A DNA stretch of 64,000 nucleotides from positions 1 to 64,000 of the forward strand of contig JANQEQ010000096.1 in assembly GCA_028278245.1 (NCBI GenBank). Direction: 5' to 3'. This DNA comes from Phycisphaerales bacterium (lineage in GTDB: Bacteria > Planctomycetota > Phycisphaerae > Phycisphaerales > SM1A02). This document shows positions 7,483-16,181 of the stretch, piece after piece. Made by a program: the position numbers and the translations under genes. The notes below the pieces were generated by a model. It had not been told where the DNA came from and ran no database searches. It saw nothing but the letters and a program-made list of their open reading frames with translations. How positions within the stretch are numbered: the stretch's first letter is position 1; each line of letters opens with the position of its first letter.

Positions 7483-8637
7483 ATGCCACGTGAGCCGCAA
7501 GACATACCTGATGCAACACTGGGACTTTTACTCGTCATGGGTTTAGGACCAGCGACACTCCGTCGATTGACTGAACGTTTTCAAACTCATGAACGGATTA
7601 TCGCAGCGACAGTTCGAGAGTTAAAAAACATCGACGGAATTGAAGATAAGACAGCTCAGGCGCTCCGTAATGCGTTTGATGAAGTTGATCCTGACCTGGA
7701 GCGCGAGCGAATGAGCGCAAGCGGCGCTCGTGTTATTCTTTATGATGATGATGATTATCCTTCGCTACTTTCAGAAATACCTGATCCGCCTGTGGGATTG
7801 TGGATTCGTGGACACCTCACACCGAACGAATCGAAAATAGCAATTGTGGGAACGAGGCGATGCACAACGTACGGTCGTGAGCAGGCAGCAAGACTGTCCG
7901 CACTGTTGACACAATCAGGGTTAACTGTTGTATCAGGGGGAGCATTGGGAATCGACGGTCAAGCTCATCGCGGTGCCTTGCGCGCAAATGGACGGACCAT
8001 TGCGGTTCTGGGTTGTGGAGTTGGTGTCTGTTACCCACCACAGCATGAGGATTTGTTCCAGCGAATCATAGCAGAGGGTGGTGCCCTGGTCAGCGAGCAT
8101 CCAACAATGATGGAACCGCTGGCAAAACATTTCCCGCGCCGTAATCGAATTATTTCAGGCCTCAGTCTGGGAGTTCTGGTGATTGAAGCTCCATTACGCA
8201 GCGGTGCGCTTATCACTGCTCGCCTGGCAATTGATGAACACGGCCGTGAGGTGATGGCACTTCCCGGCCAGGTCGATTCCCCTGCATCAGCCGGCTGCAA
8301 TCAAGCTATCCAGGAGGGTTGGGCAGCACTGGTCGTAAATCACGCCGACATCCTGCAGCACATGGAAACAATTAACCGTAAATTTCAGGTTGCAGATGAG
8401 AAAACAGATGAAACACAATTCGATCAAGGTGAATCACTGTTTGATGCCAAATTGAGCAGCAATCAAAGTTCGATTATGGAAGTGCTAACCAAGGCGAGAG
8501 AGCACGTCTCGATTGATCATGTCGCAGCACAGACGCAGCTACTACCCAGCCAGATCCGAGCTGAGCTTACTTTGCTGCAGATCCGGGGCCTCATTCGTCA
8601 GGATCATCGGGGCATTCAATCAAAGGTAAAGCGTTAG
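7483..8637 (+). CDS. dprA: DNA-processing protein DprA (Smf)
   Basis: A 384-residue DprA, which loads RecA onto incoming single-stranded DNA during natural transformation. The N-terminal helix-hairpin-helix/SAM-like region covers about residues 1-75 (MGLGPATLRRL, NIDGIEDKTA). The Rossmann-like core covers about 110-300, with IAIVGTRRCTTYGRE, VVSGGALGIDGQAHRGAL, FPRRNRIISGLS and VMALPGQVDSPASAGCN. A C-terminal winged-helix domain follows (about 320-380, VLTKAREHVSIDHVAAQT). All signature motifs are present and the length is usual. A comEA-like gene sits immediately downstream on the opposite strand, so two competence-type functions lie side by side. Confidence 0.97.
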   Translation: MPREPQDIPDATLGLLLVMGLGPATLRRLTERFQTHERIIAATVRELKNIDGIEDKTAQALRNAFDEVDPDLERERMSASGARVILYDDDDYPSLLSEIPDPPVGLWIRGHLTPNESKIAIVGTRRCTTYGREQAARLSALLTQSGLTVVSGGALGIDGQAHRGALRANGRTIAVLGCGVGVCYPPQHEDLFQRIIAEGGALVSEHPTMMEPLAKHFPRRNRIISGLSLGVLVIEAPLRSGALITARLAIDEHGREVMALPGQVDSPASAGCNQAIQEGWAALVVNHADILQHMETINRKFQVADEKTDETQFDQGESLFDAKLSSNQSSIMEVLTKAREHVSIDHVAAQTQLLPSQIRAELTLLQIRGLIRQDHRGIQSKVKR

Positions 8638-8742
8638 TAACCAGCAGAGTCCAGTGAGTTACGCTAGTATTGCTGATAGGCATGGTGTGGATGACATGCT
8701 GAGTCAGTAATGGTTACGTCATAAGCGGCAGAGGTCTTTTCA

Positions 8743-9129
8743 TCAATTATCAGCAATTGGATCCTGATCCGATATTTGGGATACATCATCCGGAGGCAAT
8801 AAAACGACATACGGTTCAATGCGAGCAATCACACTTGGACCGATAAATTTGACTTCCTTCATGTCATCAAGTTTCGTAAACAGGCCATGTTCTTCACGAT
8901 AGGCCACAATGCGTTCTGCCAGTTGGGGACCGATACCGGGAAGAACCTGCAAATGTGATGCTGGGGCTGAATTGACATTGATGCGCATATCCGGCCAGGG
9001 GTTCTCACCCGGCATTCCATCAATTGGTTTCTTGTGCAGCACAGACCAGGCAAGATACATCAAGCCACCGATCAGTATGACCAGGAGCAGGGTTGATCCC
9101 GGCGGATGCTTTTCTTTTGACCGGATCAT
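8743..9129 (-). CDS. ComEA-like helix-hairpin-helix DNA-binding protein
   Basis: A 128-residue protein: a short basic N-terminus, one membrane anchor (TLLLVILIGGLMYLAWSVL, residues 14-32), a linker, then two helix-hairpin-helix motifs. The first is INVNSAPASHLQVLPGIGPQ and continues into LAERIVAYREEHG; the second is FTKLDDMKEVKFIGPSVIAR. This is the architecture of ComEA, the membrane-anchored DNA receptor for transformation, or of related HhH proteins. The start codon overlaps the stop of the upstream GH10-like gene (ATGA), so both are translated from one message. dprA lies just across, on the other strand. No comEC is in the window. Confidence 0.85.
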   Translation of the reverse strand: MIRSKEKHPPGSTLLLVILIGGLMYLAWSVLHKKPIDGMPGENPWPDMRINVNSAPASHLQVLPGIGPQLAERIVAYREEHGLFTKLDDMKEVKFIGPSVIARIEPYVVLLPPDDVSQISDQDPIADN

Positions 9130-10634
9130 GATGTGGAGGAATCGATGGGTGAAATAGCTTTTTGCCTCAGACCAAGTGGTTTGCGGAGGCGTTTACGTAT
9201 GCCGACCAGGCGTGAAAGAGCTGGTTTAGGTTTGCCGGAATCATCGATCATTGCCACACCCGGGACGTCAGAGTTGGGATGGTCGTAGAGATCCGCCCAG
9301 AAGATCGATTCAACCAAAGGCTTGGACATTGCAATAGCGAACATGCGCGCCACCCAGCGTGACTGAATCTGCTCAGACCAGGGTTCCCGCAGGTAACCGC
9401 CATCCTTGTCCGTTGGACTACTCGGGACACCCATCGCAGAAATAAGTACAGGCAATTCCAGGTGGAGGAATCGATCGAGCACACTGCTCAATTGCATGAG
9501 ATCGCGCGTCGTTCGCCCCAGTCTGTTTACACCAAGCAGTATCTGTATACCAATAGCATCTAGGCGGATTCCCTCATGGATCAGAGTTTCCAGAAACGAA
9601 ATGGGTGAAAGGGAGTTATTTGATTTTGCACAATGCTCGCCAAACGGTTGTTTGAGTTCCACCATGGTGCGCGCCCCTTTGCGTACTTGGCGAACTTGTA
9701 ATACCGTCATGCGGATCAGATCGAGCATCTGCTCAGGGGTGAACTTGAAATTGTCGTTGACATTGATTCCCGAAGCAATGTTCCACATGCCCACCACGGA
9801 ACGATAGCGTTGAACCACGCGTCCGATGTGGTCATACGCCAGATCGCGGGTCGTGTCATAGTCATGCTGCCAGACATACAGCCACTCCGGCACCGCATTT
9901 TTTGAAAAATCCAATAGCGGTCCTGCCACGATCGGTTTGCCCTGCTTGGAAGCCCAGTCCATCCAGCGGTCCAGCGGATCCCAGTCGTATCGCCCTTCCT
10001 CGACCTCCAGGTAACGCCAGTTGAGTGGGAGTACGATCAGATCGAAATTCTTCTCCACAACATCAAAAAGTGATAGATCACGACGCTTCGGCCAGACACG
10101 TACACCCAGAACCGCTGACGATGCGGGCCGATTGGCGTAGCGGCGATGGAGCAGGATTTCCGCATGGGTCATGGCCAGGCGATCAGAGGCATCCAATGCC
10201 AGGCTCAGCGCCTTCCGCCCAAGCCGATCTGCCTTGACAGGATCATCGCATGTCAGTGCTTCGGTGAAGATTTCCCTCGCTTCGTCCCACCGCAGCATTG
10301 CCCGATGGTCTGATGCCAAGTCCAGCATCTGCCACTCTTCACACTTGGCGATGAACATCTTGATGCGGTGTCGGGCCAGCTCCACGGAGAGAATGTATGG
10401 CTTATTGCGGTCCGGCAGGAGGCAGGTCTGTAAAACCAGCACTCCCGACTTGCCGGCATCGTACTGCAGGCACAATCCAACCGCCTGCGAACCGCTTGTC
10501 TGGCAGTAGATTGAGCCTTTGCGAAACTTGATCTTGCCCGGTACCGCGAGGTCTTCCGGTCCAATCAGGTAGGCAGCGTTCAGCGGCCAATCAGACGCCG
10601 GCCCGTGTTGGTCATAAACTGCAAATCGAAGCAT
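9126..10634 (-). CDS. GH10-like TIM-barrel protein lacking catalytic glutamates
   Basis: A 502-residue protein with an N-terminal beta-rich part (about 1-110) and a barrel resembling glycoside hydrolase family 10. Family landmarks are visible: LPLNWRYLEVEEGRYDWDPL (about 202-221), the region after it with RVVQRYRSVVGMWNIASGI, and LELPVLISAMGVP (392-404). In active GH10 enzymes the acid/base Glu follows WDVVN and the nucleophile is in ITELD. By eye these positions are Gly289 (WNIASG) and Ala400 (ISAMG). The protein is therefore probably not a xylanase and may bind carbohydrate or act as a structural partner. There is no signal peptide. It is translationally coupled to the comEA-like gene. Confidence 0.6.
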   Translation of the reverse strand: MLRFAVYDQHGPASDWPLNAAYLIGPEDLAVPGKIKFRKGSIYCQTSGSQAVGLCLQYDAGKSGVLVLQTCLLPDRNKPYILSVELARHRIKMFIAKCEEWQMLDLASDHRAMLRWDEAREIFTEALTCDDPVKADRLGRKALSLALDASDRLAMTHAEILLHRRYANRPASSAVLGVRVWPKRRDLSLFDVVEKNFDLIVLPLNWRYLEVEEGRYDWDPLDRWMDWASKQGKPIVAGPLLDFSKNAVPEWLYVWQHDYDTTRDLAYDHIGRVVQRYRSVVGMWNIASGINVNDNFKFTPEQMLDLIRMTVLQVRQVRKGARTMVELKQPFGEHCAKSNNSLSPISFLETLIHEGIRLDAIGIQILLGVNRLGRTTRDLMQLSSVLDRFLHLELPVLISAMGVPSSPTDKDGGYLREPWSEQIQSRWVARMFAIAMSKPLVESIFWADLYDHPNSDVPGVAMIDDSGKPKPALSRLVGIRKRLRKPLGLRQKAISPIDSSTS

Positions 10635-10802
10635 AGGTCAGGATCTTCACATCACCGAGCTGTTGGTGAACGATGATGTCCACGCAAGATCAAATCAGAA
10701 ATGTTGTACCGCTTTATTGTTGCCGGATTTCACACTTTCGCAAGCCCCAGCCGCTGACTTTCCCATTTAGCCTGTACCTAGGAGACATGGTATATTGATG
10801 CC

Positions 10803-11768
10803 ATGACATCCATACATACAGACAATTCGGTAAATTCTGACCAGCCCGTCCTTGAAACTCACCTTTCACTGCCCAATCGCAGGCAGGGAAAAGTCCGCGA
10901 TCTCTACACAGTTCCTTCACAATCGGGGGGCGAACCCAGAATACTGATGATTGCGTCCGATCGATTGAGCGCTTTCGATGTCGTTCTGCCCACGCCGATC
11001 CCCGGTAAAGGGAGAATCCTCACCGATCTCAGCATGCGCTGGTTCCATTTCCTCCGTGAATTGAACATCATCGGAGATCACGTCATCTCCACTGATCCGG
11101 ACGATATTCCCGGTTTGAGTGAGGATGAGAAGAATCAGATCCGGGGCCGCATGATGCTCAGCCGGAAGGTAAAAATCGTTCCGATTGAATGCGTCGTCCG
11201 CGGGTATGTCGCTGGATCCGGCTGGAAGGAATACAAACAGGATCAAACGATCTGTGGCATCAAGCTTCCCGCCGGCCTGACCCAGTGCGCGCAGCTCTCC
11301 GAGCCGATCTTCACCCCTGCGACCAAGGAAGAGTCCGGCCACGATGAGAATATCAGCTTTGAAAGAGCGTGCGAACTCGAAGGCAAGGAAATCATGACCC
11401 GCCTTCGTGATATATCACTTCAACTCTATCAGGCTGCTGCGAAACATGCCCAGTCATGTGGTCTGATCCTCGCCGACACCAAGTTCGAGTTCGGCTATGT
11501 CATTGACGACAGCGGAAACCCGACGGATGAACTTCTCTTGGCCGATGAATTCTGCACGCCGGATAGCTCTCGCTATTGGCCGGCCGATCGTTATGAAGCA
11601 GGACGCGACCAGGAAAGTTTCGACAAGCAGTACATCCGCAATTACCTGCAGGAACTCGTCGATGCCGGCAAGTGGGATAAAACCGATCCCGGCCCCGCCC
11701 TTCCTGATAATGTCGTCACCAACACACTGGCCCGTTATGTTGAAGCACGGACGCGATTATTTGGGTAA
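10803..11768 (+). CDS. purC: Phosphoribosylaminoimidazole-succinocarboxamide synthase (SAICAR synthetase)
   Basis: A 321-residue PurC of the longer type, which joins CAIR and aspartate using ATP in purine synthesis. The nucleotide-binding start RQGKVRDLYTV, the core IASDRLSAFDVVLPTPIPGK, VPIECVVRGYVAGSGWKEY, the substrate-binding FTPATKEESGHDENISFE and the closing ADTKFEFGYV with DEFCTPDSSRYWP are all present. The length matches eukaryote-like and planctomycete versions rather than the shorter E. coli form. ATG at 10803 lacks an obvious Shine-Dalgarno site. No other purine genes are adjacent. Confidence 0.97.
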   Translation: MTSIHTDNSVNSDQPVLETHLSLPNRRQGKVRDLYTVPSQSGGEPRILMIASDRLSAFDVVLPTPIPGKGRILTDLSMRWFHFLRELNIIGDHVISTDPDDIPGLSEDEKNQIRGRMMLSRKVKIVPIECVVRGYVAGSGWKEYKQDQTICGIKLPAGLTQCAQLSEPIFTPATKEESGHDENISFERACELEGKEIMTRLRDISLQLYQAAAKHAQSCGLILADTKFEFGYVIDDSGNPTDELLLADEFCTPDSSRYWPADRYEAGRDQESFDKQYIRNYLQELVDAGKWDKTDPGPALPDNVVTNTLARYVEARTRLFG

Positions 11769-11779
11769 GTACTCCAGCG

Positions 11780-11858
11780 AGCCGGGCCGTCCTCGGCCCC
11801 GGCTACGTAAATTGAACACGAGTATTTGTAGGTCGGGTCAGCGCTAGCGCGACCCGAC
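11780..11858. repeat. Two REP-like palindromes downstream of purC
   Basis: Two neighbouring hairpins lie in the spacer after purC. The first (11780-11804) pairs agccgggccg with cggccccggct, with one bulge. The second (11832-11858) pairs gtcgggtc with gacccgac around an inner gcgctagcgc palindrome. Neither is followed by a strong T run (the second is followed only by tttt). Their form resembles dispersed REP-type palindromes found between genes in many bacteria; they may also act as terminators. Other copies would lie outside the window. Confidence 0.5.
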
Positions 11859-11912
11859 ATTTTGGTGTAAACCCCTTATTTATCAATTGATCTTTTGAAT
11901 TGGCAGATATCC

Positions 11913-12368
11913 ATGGGAAATAACACGAAACTACGATGGCTATGGGTAGTTGTTACCCTTCTCCTTCTAGTCGTCGGTGTTGGTATCTGGATTGTTCTAG
12001 ATCGGTGGCGCATGCACACCGGAAACCTTGATCCAAGCAAAACGAGAGACTTGGCATATCTTCGCAATATTGCTGACGGAGTAACACCACTGCTGGCAGC
12101 AATCGACAAATATAAGCAGGATCATGGGACACTACCATCTGACCTCAATGTGCTGATCGACGAGTACGTATCATCGTCAGAAATGGATGAGCGGGATTGG
12201 CGCAGATGGGAATATGTCTCCGATATCGGAAGCGGATTCGCCCTGTATTACAAACTCGGCTGGGATCCCACCCTGTGGTACATAGTAGATGAATCAGGAA
12301 TTGGTCAATGGAGCATAGATCCTGGAGATGGTTCTGATTCAATATACTTTATCTTTGATAATCCGTAA
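11913..12368 (+). CDS. Single-pass membrane protein, pseudopilin-like layout, unknown function
   Basis: A 151-residue protein with a basic N-terminus (MGNNTKLRWLW), one membrane segment (about residues 11-30), then a globular part. The stretch LLAAIDKYKQDHGTLPSDLN resembles the post-helix region of type II secretion pseudopilins, where a KYKxDHGxYP-like motif is common. However the N-terminus lacks a clear prepilin peptidase site (Gly followed by Phe-Thr-Leu-x-Glu), so it is not a standard pseudopilin. ATG at 11913 is preferred over TTG at 11895. It stands alone between purC and folD. I would not assign a function. Confidence 0.6.
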   Translation: MGNNTKLRWLWVVVTLLLLVVGVGIWIVLDRWRMHTGNLDPSKTRDLAYLRNIADGVTPLLAAIDKYKQDHGTLPSDLNVLIDEYVSSSEMDERDWRRWEYVSDIGSGFALYYKLGWDPTLWYIVDESGIGQWSIDPGDGSDSIYFIFDNP

Positions 12369-12429
12369 TCATAAGTAACCAGTAATTGAGTAACTCTTAG
12401 GGATTTGTGCCACCCAAATGATAAAATGA

Positions 12430-13296
12430 TTACAACGTTACTCCCAACTGTTGTGCGGCGGCGTTGGCGGTTTGATCAATGAGTGTTGCCAACGTCATCG
12501 GTCCTACACCGCCGGGGACGGGGGTGATGAGGTGCGCGTGAGATAATGCGGCATCAAAATCAACATCTCCGACATTGCCCTCGTTGTAACCGGCATCGAT
12601 CACCACTGCTCCGGGTTTGATCCAGTTACCCTGCACAAACTTCGGCCGACCGACGGCAGCGACCACAACATCAGCCAGCTTGACGACGTCTCCCAGATTG
12701 CGTGTACGGGAATGACAGGTGGTGACTGTGGCGTGGCGGTTGAGCAGCATCGCGCTCATCGGTTTCCCCAGTATGGGGCTGCGCCCGATGACTACTGCAT
12801 GAGCGCCGACCAGATCAACCTCGTAAGCATCAAGCAGAGTCATGATGCCAGCCGGCGTGCAGGAACCGTAGGCGGGCATTTCCAGTGCGACTCTTCCCAA
12901 TGTTCCTGCGGTGACGCCATCGACATCTTTTTCAATGGGGATTGCTTCGAATGCGGCTCGTTCATCAATATGTGATGGCACGGGGTGCTGCAGCAGTATT
13001 CCGTGGACTGTGGGATCGTTTCCAAGCTGCGTGATGAAACTGACAAGTTCATCGGTGGTTGTTTCGGCAGCCAGTTCATGGCGGAATGATTTCATCCCCG
13101 CATTCTCACATCGGCGAACCTTCATCTTGACATACGTTGCCGATGCGGGATCTTCCCCGACCAACACGGTTGCCAGACCGGGCGTGGTTCCCGAAGCGGT
13201 GGTGATTTTCCGCACTTTCTCAGCGGCTTCGTCCAGGATTCGTTGAGAGACCGCTTTGCCGTCGATGAGTTTGGATTGTTCGGTGGTCGTATTCAT
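12430..13296 (-). CDS. folD: Bifunctional methylenetetrahydrofolate dehydrogenase / methenyl-THF cyclohydrolase
   Basis: A 288-residue FolD, which interconverts 5,10-methylene-THF and 10-formyl-THF in one-carbon metabolism. Visible motifs are PGLATVLVGEDPASATYVKM with the catalytic Lys in KMKVRRCE, the substrate-binding GILLQHPVPSHIDE, KDVDGVTAGTLG, the NADP-binding VVIGRSPILGKPMSAML, and the C-terminal TPVPGGVGPMTLATL. The reading frame extends upstream to 13617, but ATG at 13296 is chosen because the family N-terminus starts there and the extension has no family features. It is divergent from coaX with about 100 bases between starts. Confidence 0.97.
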   Translation of the reverse strand: MNTTTEQSKLIDGKAVSQRILDEAAEKVRKITTASGTTPGLATVLVGEDPASATYVKMKVRRCENAGMKSFRHELAAETTTDELVSFITQLGNDPTVHGILLQHPVPSHIDERAAFEAIPIEKDVDGVTAGTLGRVALEMPAYGSCTPAGIMTLLDAYEVDLVGAHAVVIGRSPILGKPMSAMLLNRHATVTTCHSRTRNLGDVVKLADVVVAAVGRPKFVQGNWIKPGAVVIDAGYNEGNVGDVDFDAALSHAHLITPVPGGVGPMTLATLIDQTANAAAQQLGVTL

Positions 13297-13399
13297 GGGA
13301 GCAGGATAACTCCAATTGGCATCTGTGGGGAGTGATTTTCTCATCCGACCGGGCATGCTGCTATACGTGAACCTCAGAGCACCATACACTGCAGGCACA

Positions 13400-14239
13400 A
13401 TGCCTACCGGACCATCACTTATCGCAATCGACGTGGGGAACACCTGCACGCACATCGGCCAGTTTGTGGAAGGTAGATTTGAGCAGAGTTGCCGATTCGG
13501 CAGTGGGGAGGTGAGTGATATTGTCCAGCAAGTATTGAAATGGTGGAAAGATATAGCAGACCTGCCGCAATCATCCGTGGTGCTGGCATCAGTTGATGCT
13601 GAAGCGGGAAAGCACATCGCACTGGCAGTGGAGGATCAGTTGAGCATCGATGTTTACAGGGTGGAAGAGGATCTGCCTATTCCGATCGGGCGGCAACTCG
13701 ATCCGGAGACGATTACGGGCGTGGATCGTCTGCTCAACGCAGCGGCAGCGTATGAGGTAGTGCAGCAGGCATGTGTGGTGATTGATGCAGGCAGTGCGGT
13801 GACAGTGGATTTTGTCGATGGCGAAGGGACATTTCATGGCGGTGCGATCGCTCCCGGCGCAACCATGCAATTGCAGTCGATGGCTGAGCATACCGCAGCC
13901 TTGCCTGAGATCACTTTCTGCCAGCCGGACGCAGATGCGTTCGGGCGATCGACCACTCAAGCGATGTTGCACGGCGTGTATCACGGCATTCGAGGCATGA
14001 TCTGGAAGCTGGTGGAACTCTATGCGCAGCGCTACGGTGCTTATCCGTTGGTGATCGCAACAGGTGGTGATGCGGAAACTTTGTTTGCTGATGATGAACT
14101 CATCGACCGGTGCATCCCGGAATTGACGCTGATGGGGATCGCAACCACGGTGCGCCGGGCGCTGATGAACGATCAGGAACCGGCTGACGATAAACCACCC
14201 GCCCAACCGGATCCACCTCGTGGATCGAATCATGGATGA
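13400..14239 (+). CDS. coaX: Type III pantothenate kinase
   Basis: A 279-residue CoaX, which catalyses the first step of coenzyme A synthesis. The ATP-binding N-terminus LIAIDVGNTCTHIGQF, a mid-protein TGVDRLLNAAAAYE, the catalytic VVIDAGSAVTVDFVD, and GGAIAPGATMQLQSM are in the usual order. A C-terminal IATGGDAETLF completes the ASKHA fold. ATG at 13400 is preferred because residues upstream of it (frame open to 13316) are not part of the family. The stop overlaps the following GTPase start by 8 bases, suggesting coupled translation. Confidence 0.93.
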   Translation: MPTGPSLIAIDVGNTCTHIGQFVEGRFEQSCRFGSGEVSDIVQQVLKWWKDIADLPQSSVVLASVDAEAGKHIALAVEDQLSIDVYRVEEDLPIPIGRQLDPETITGVDRLLNAAAAYEVVQQACVVIDAGSAVTVDFVDGEGTFHGGAIAPGATMQLQSMAEHTAALPEITFCQPDADAFGRSTTQAMLHGVYHGIRGMIWKLVELYAQRYGAYPLVIATGGDAETLFADDELIDRCIPELTLMGIATTVRRALMNDQEPADDKPPAQPDPPRGSNHG

Positions 14240-15197
14240 TGTTCGTTTGATCTTGGCAACCGCACCACGTCCCGGCGCACTTGCGATATTGCAGCTCCTG
14301 GGTGATGTGGAACCTGTGCTTCGGGAAATAAGTGGAAAAGACGATTGGCCGGTTGGATGTACGAGGCTGGCGACGTTTTCCGATATTGATGAGGGGATGG
14401 TCGTTCGATTACGTGATGATGTGGCAGAGCTGATACCCCACGGGGGAATGCGCGTGCAACAGCGGCTTATCGCATGGTTACAGACTTTGGGGATTGAACT
14501 TGTTGAAAGCAACAACTGCGATCCAATGGATTTGTTTCCCGAGGCTGAAGATGAGTTGGAAGCGATCATGCTGCACGCTTTATCACGGGCACAAAGTCCG
14601 CTGGCAGTGGAATTGCTACTCGATCAGCCGCGTCGTTGGCGGGAGGTTCCTGCAGAAACAGCTTTCACTGATCAGGATCATGCACGATGGATGCGGCTCA
14701 ATCGGTTGATCAATCCCCCCCATGTCGTCGTATGTGGGCAAGCGAATGTCGGCAAAAGCACACTCAGCAATGCACTCATGGGACGGGCACTTTCTCTGGA
14801 AGCGGATATGCCGGGAACGACGCGTGATTACACCGCCGGACGTTTGGATCTAGCGGGGCTAGTGGTGGATTGGCACGATACCGCTGGTCTGCGATCCACG
14901 GATGACCCGGTGGAAACTCGAGCAATTGAATTGAGCCGGCATTTGATGGCTCAGGCAGATCTGCTTATTGCCCTGACCGACGCAGAGCACGATTGGCCTG
15001 ATTTGCCCCGATCTGCAGAATTACGTGTGGCCAATAAGTCTGACTTGGCAGCAAGATCAGATGCAGATCTGAATATCTCCGCATTGACCGGAGAGGGGAT
15101 GGCAGAGTTCGTCTCGGCCGTGCGCGATCGCCTGGTTTTTCCCACCGATCTGACAGATCCCAGTCCCTGGCGATTTGATGAGCGCTTGCCTGTGTGA
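14232..15197 (+). CDS. Shortened MnmE-like GTPase
   Basis: A 321-residue protein that looks like a compact relative of the tRNA-modification GTPase MnmE. The N-terminal part (LATAPRPGALAILQLLG, DDVAELIPHGGMRVQQRLI) resembles the folate-binding TrmE_N domain. A helical segment precedes a G domain with G1 GQANVGKST, G2 GTTRDYTAG, G3 DTAGL, G4 NKSD and G5 ISALTG. The protein ends at RFDERLPV without the C-terminal helical part carrying the Cys-x-Gly-Lys motif needed by MnmE for wobble-uridine modification. It is therefore probably a divergent paralogue and should not be named mnmE. It is coupled to coaX. Confidence 0.75.
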   Translation: MDDVRLILATAPRPGALAILQLLGDVEPVLREISGKDDWPVGCTRLATFSDIDEGMVVRLRDDVAELIPHGGMRVQQRLIAWLQTLGIELVESNNCDPMDLFPEAEDELEAIMLHALSRAQSPLAVELLLDQPRRWREVPAETAFTDQDHARWMRLNRLINPPHVVVCGQANVGKSTLSNALMGRALSLEADMPGTTRDYTAGRLDLAGLVVDWHDTAGLRSTDDPVETRAIELSRHLMAQADLLIALTDAEHDWPDLPRSAELRVANKSDLAARSDADLNISALTGEGMAEFVSAVRDRLVFPTDLTDPSPWRFDERLPV

Positions 15198-15391
15198 TTA
15201 TCGGCGGATTTCTCTCTGAATAATCCAATCATGTTGCCATGTGTCAATGCGTGATGTTTGTGCAACTACCCAGATCGGAGATATGCTGCAATTTTTGCAC
15301 TCAACATTGCGTACCCTTCTGTTTGGAGTACTTTCAAGCAGATCACCTTCGCTCCGTCTGCGAAGCATCATTAATGAGAGAGAAAGAGAAG

Positions 15392-15964
15392 ATGTTGAAG
15401 TACACGCTCACTATCGTCGCTGCTATGTGTCTCCTGGGCACATCGGCTCAGGCTGATCTTACCGGAACAACACTCGACCTGGAGATCACTCAATCGGGGT
15501 TCCCCGGGACCATGGTCGGTCCAACCGGTGGAACACATTCATGGGGTTACACAGAGACTTTCACCGGATCCATGGCCGGCAATCGGAGCTGGGATGCAAC
15601 CAGCCCCACGGCACATCCTGTTTATGACAATGCAATTCTGTTTGATTTCACGGACTTTGATTACGCTGCGTTCGCTGTGATTGCTCCCTCGACCACTACG
15701 CTCAACATCACGAATATCGCGGAGGAAGTTGATGGTACTTTTGGTGTCTACCTCCCCAGCGATCTTGGACAGGATATTTCCTTGGCCGGTTCAGGTGGAT
15801 CTGGCAATAGTCTCACTCTCCTGTGGGACGTCGATACGGTTGTAGATGTTGAGCCGGATTTTCCTATGGTCGTAGTTGCTTGGAATTCAGTCCCCACTCC
15901 GGGCTCATTGGCTCTTCTGAGCCTGGCTGGTTTGACGGCTCGATCACGACGCCGACGTCAATAA
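15392..15964 (+). CDS. Secreted PEP-CTERM-type protein
   Basis: A 190-residue exported protein. A signal peptide (MLKYTLTIVAAMCLLGTSAQA) is followed by a beta-rich domain rich in Thr, Gly and Asp, and the C-terminus VPTPGSLALLSLAGL plus an Arg-rich tail (RSRRRRQ). That tail is the short Phycisphaerae variant of the PEP-CTERM sorting signal: a Pro-containing motif, a hydrophobic helix and a basic end, processed by an exosortase-type system. No exosortase is in the window. The start is placed at 15392; ATG at 15374 and a longer Cys-rich extension are less likely. A terminator follows. The spacer 15198-15391 shows no gene. Confidence 0.8.
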   Translation: MLKYTLTIVAAMCLLGTSAQADLTGTTLDLEITQSGFPGTMVGPTGGTHSWGYTETFTGSMAGNRSWDATSPTAHPVYDNAILFDFTDFDYAAFAVIAPSTTTLNITNIAEEVDGTFGVYLPSDLGQDISLAGSGGSGNSLTLLWDVDTVVDVEPDFPMVVVAWNSVPTPGSLALLSLAGLTARSRRRRQ

Positions 15965-16003
15965 CCAATATACCCTCCCATTGCGCTGCCATGCCTCCTT
16001 GCA

Positions 16004-16039
16004 TGCGACCCTGCCGCTCCGCGGGGTCGCACTTTTTTT
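16004..16039 (+). terminator. Rho-independent terminator after the PEP-CTERM gene
   Basis: An 11-bp stem (tgcgaccctgc with gcggggtcgca, one T-G wobble) with a 6-base loop is followed by ctttttttg. It lies 40 bases after the stop codon and is the clearest terminator in the window. Confidence 0.85.
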
Positions 16040-16181
16040 GGCTGACTCATTTTGACTAATTGTGAGATACGAACGATCTATGTTTCGATATCTACATCAG
16101 GTTATTGCAACTGCGGGCAATCAGGTAAGATGCTGTCCTAGAATTCAGATAATTTACAGATTGTGATCCAGAGACTGCCAA

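Noticed and set aside
6938-7519. Reverse-strand reading frames opposite the acidic gene (His/Pro-rich, and a Ser-rich one at 7068-7310)
   Set aside because: Their odd composition is the mirror image of the Asp/Glu codon repeats in the plus-strand gene. They are shadows, not genes.
13297-13617. N-terminal extension of FolD by about 107 residues
   Set aside because: The extension runs over the start of coaX on the other strand and has no FolD-family features; ATG at 13296 gives the normal length.
15239-15391. A Cys-rich N-terminal extension of the PEP-CTERM protein
   Set aside because: It would place 51 residues before a good signal peptide (MLKYTLTIVAAMCLLG). The downstream ATG is far more likely.
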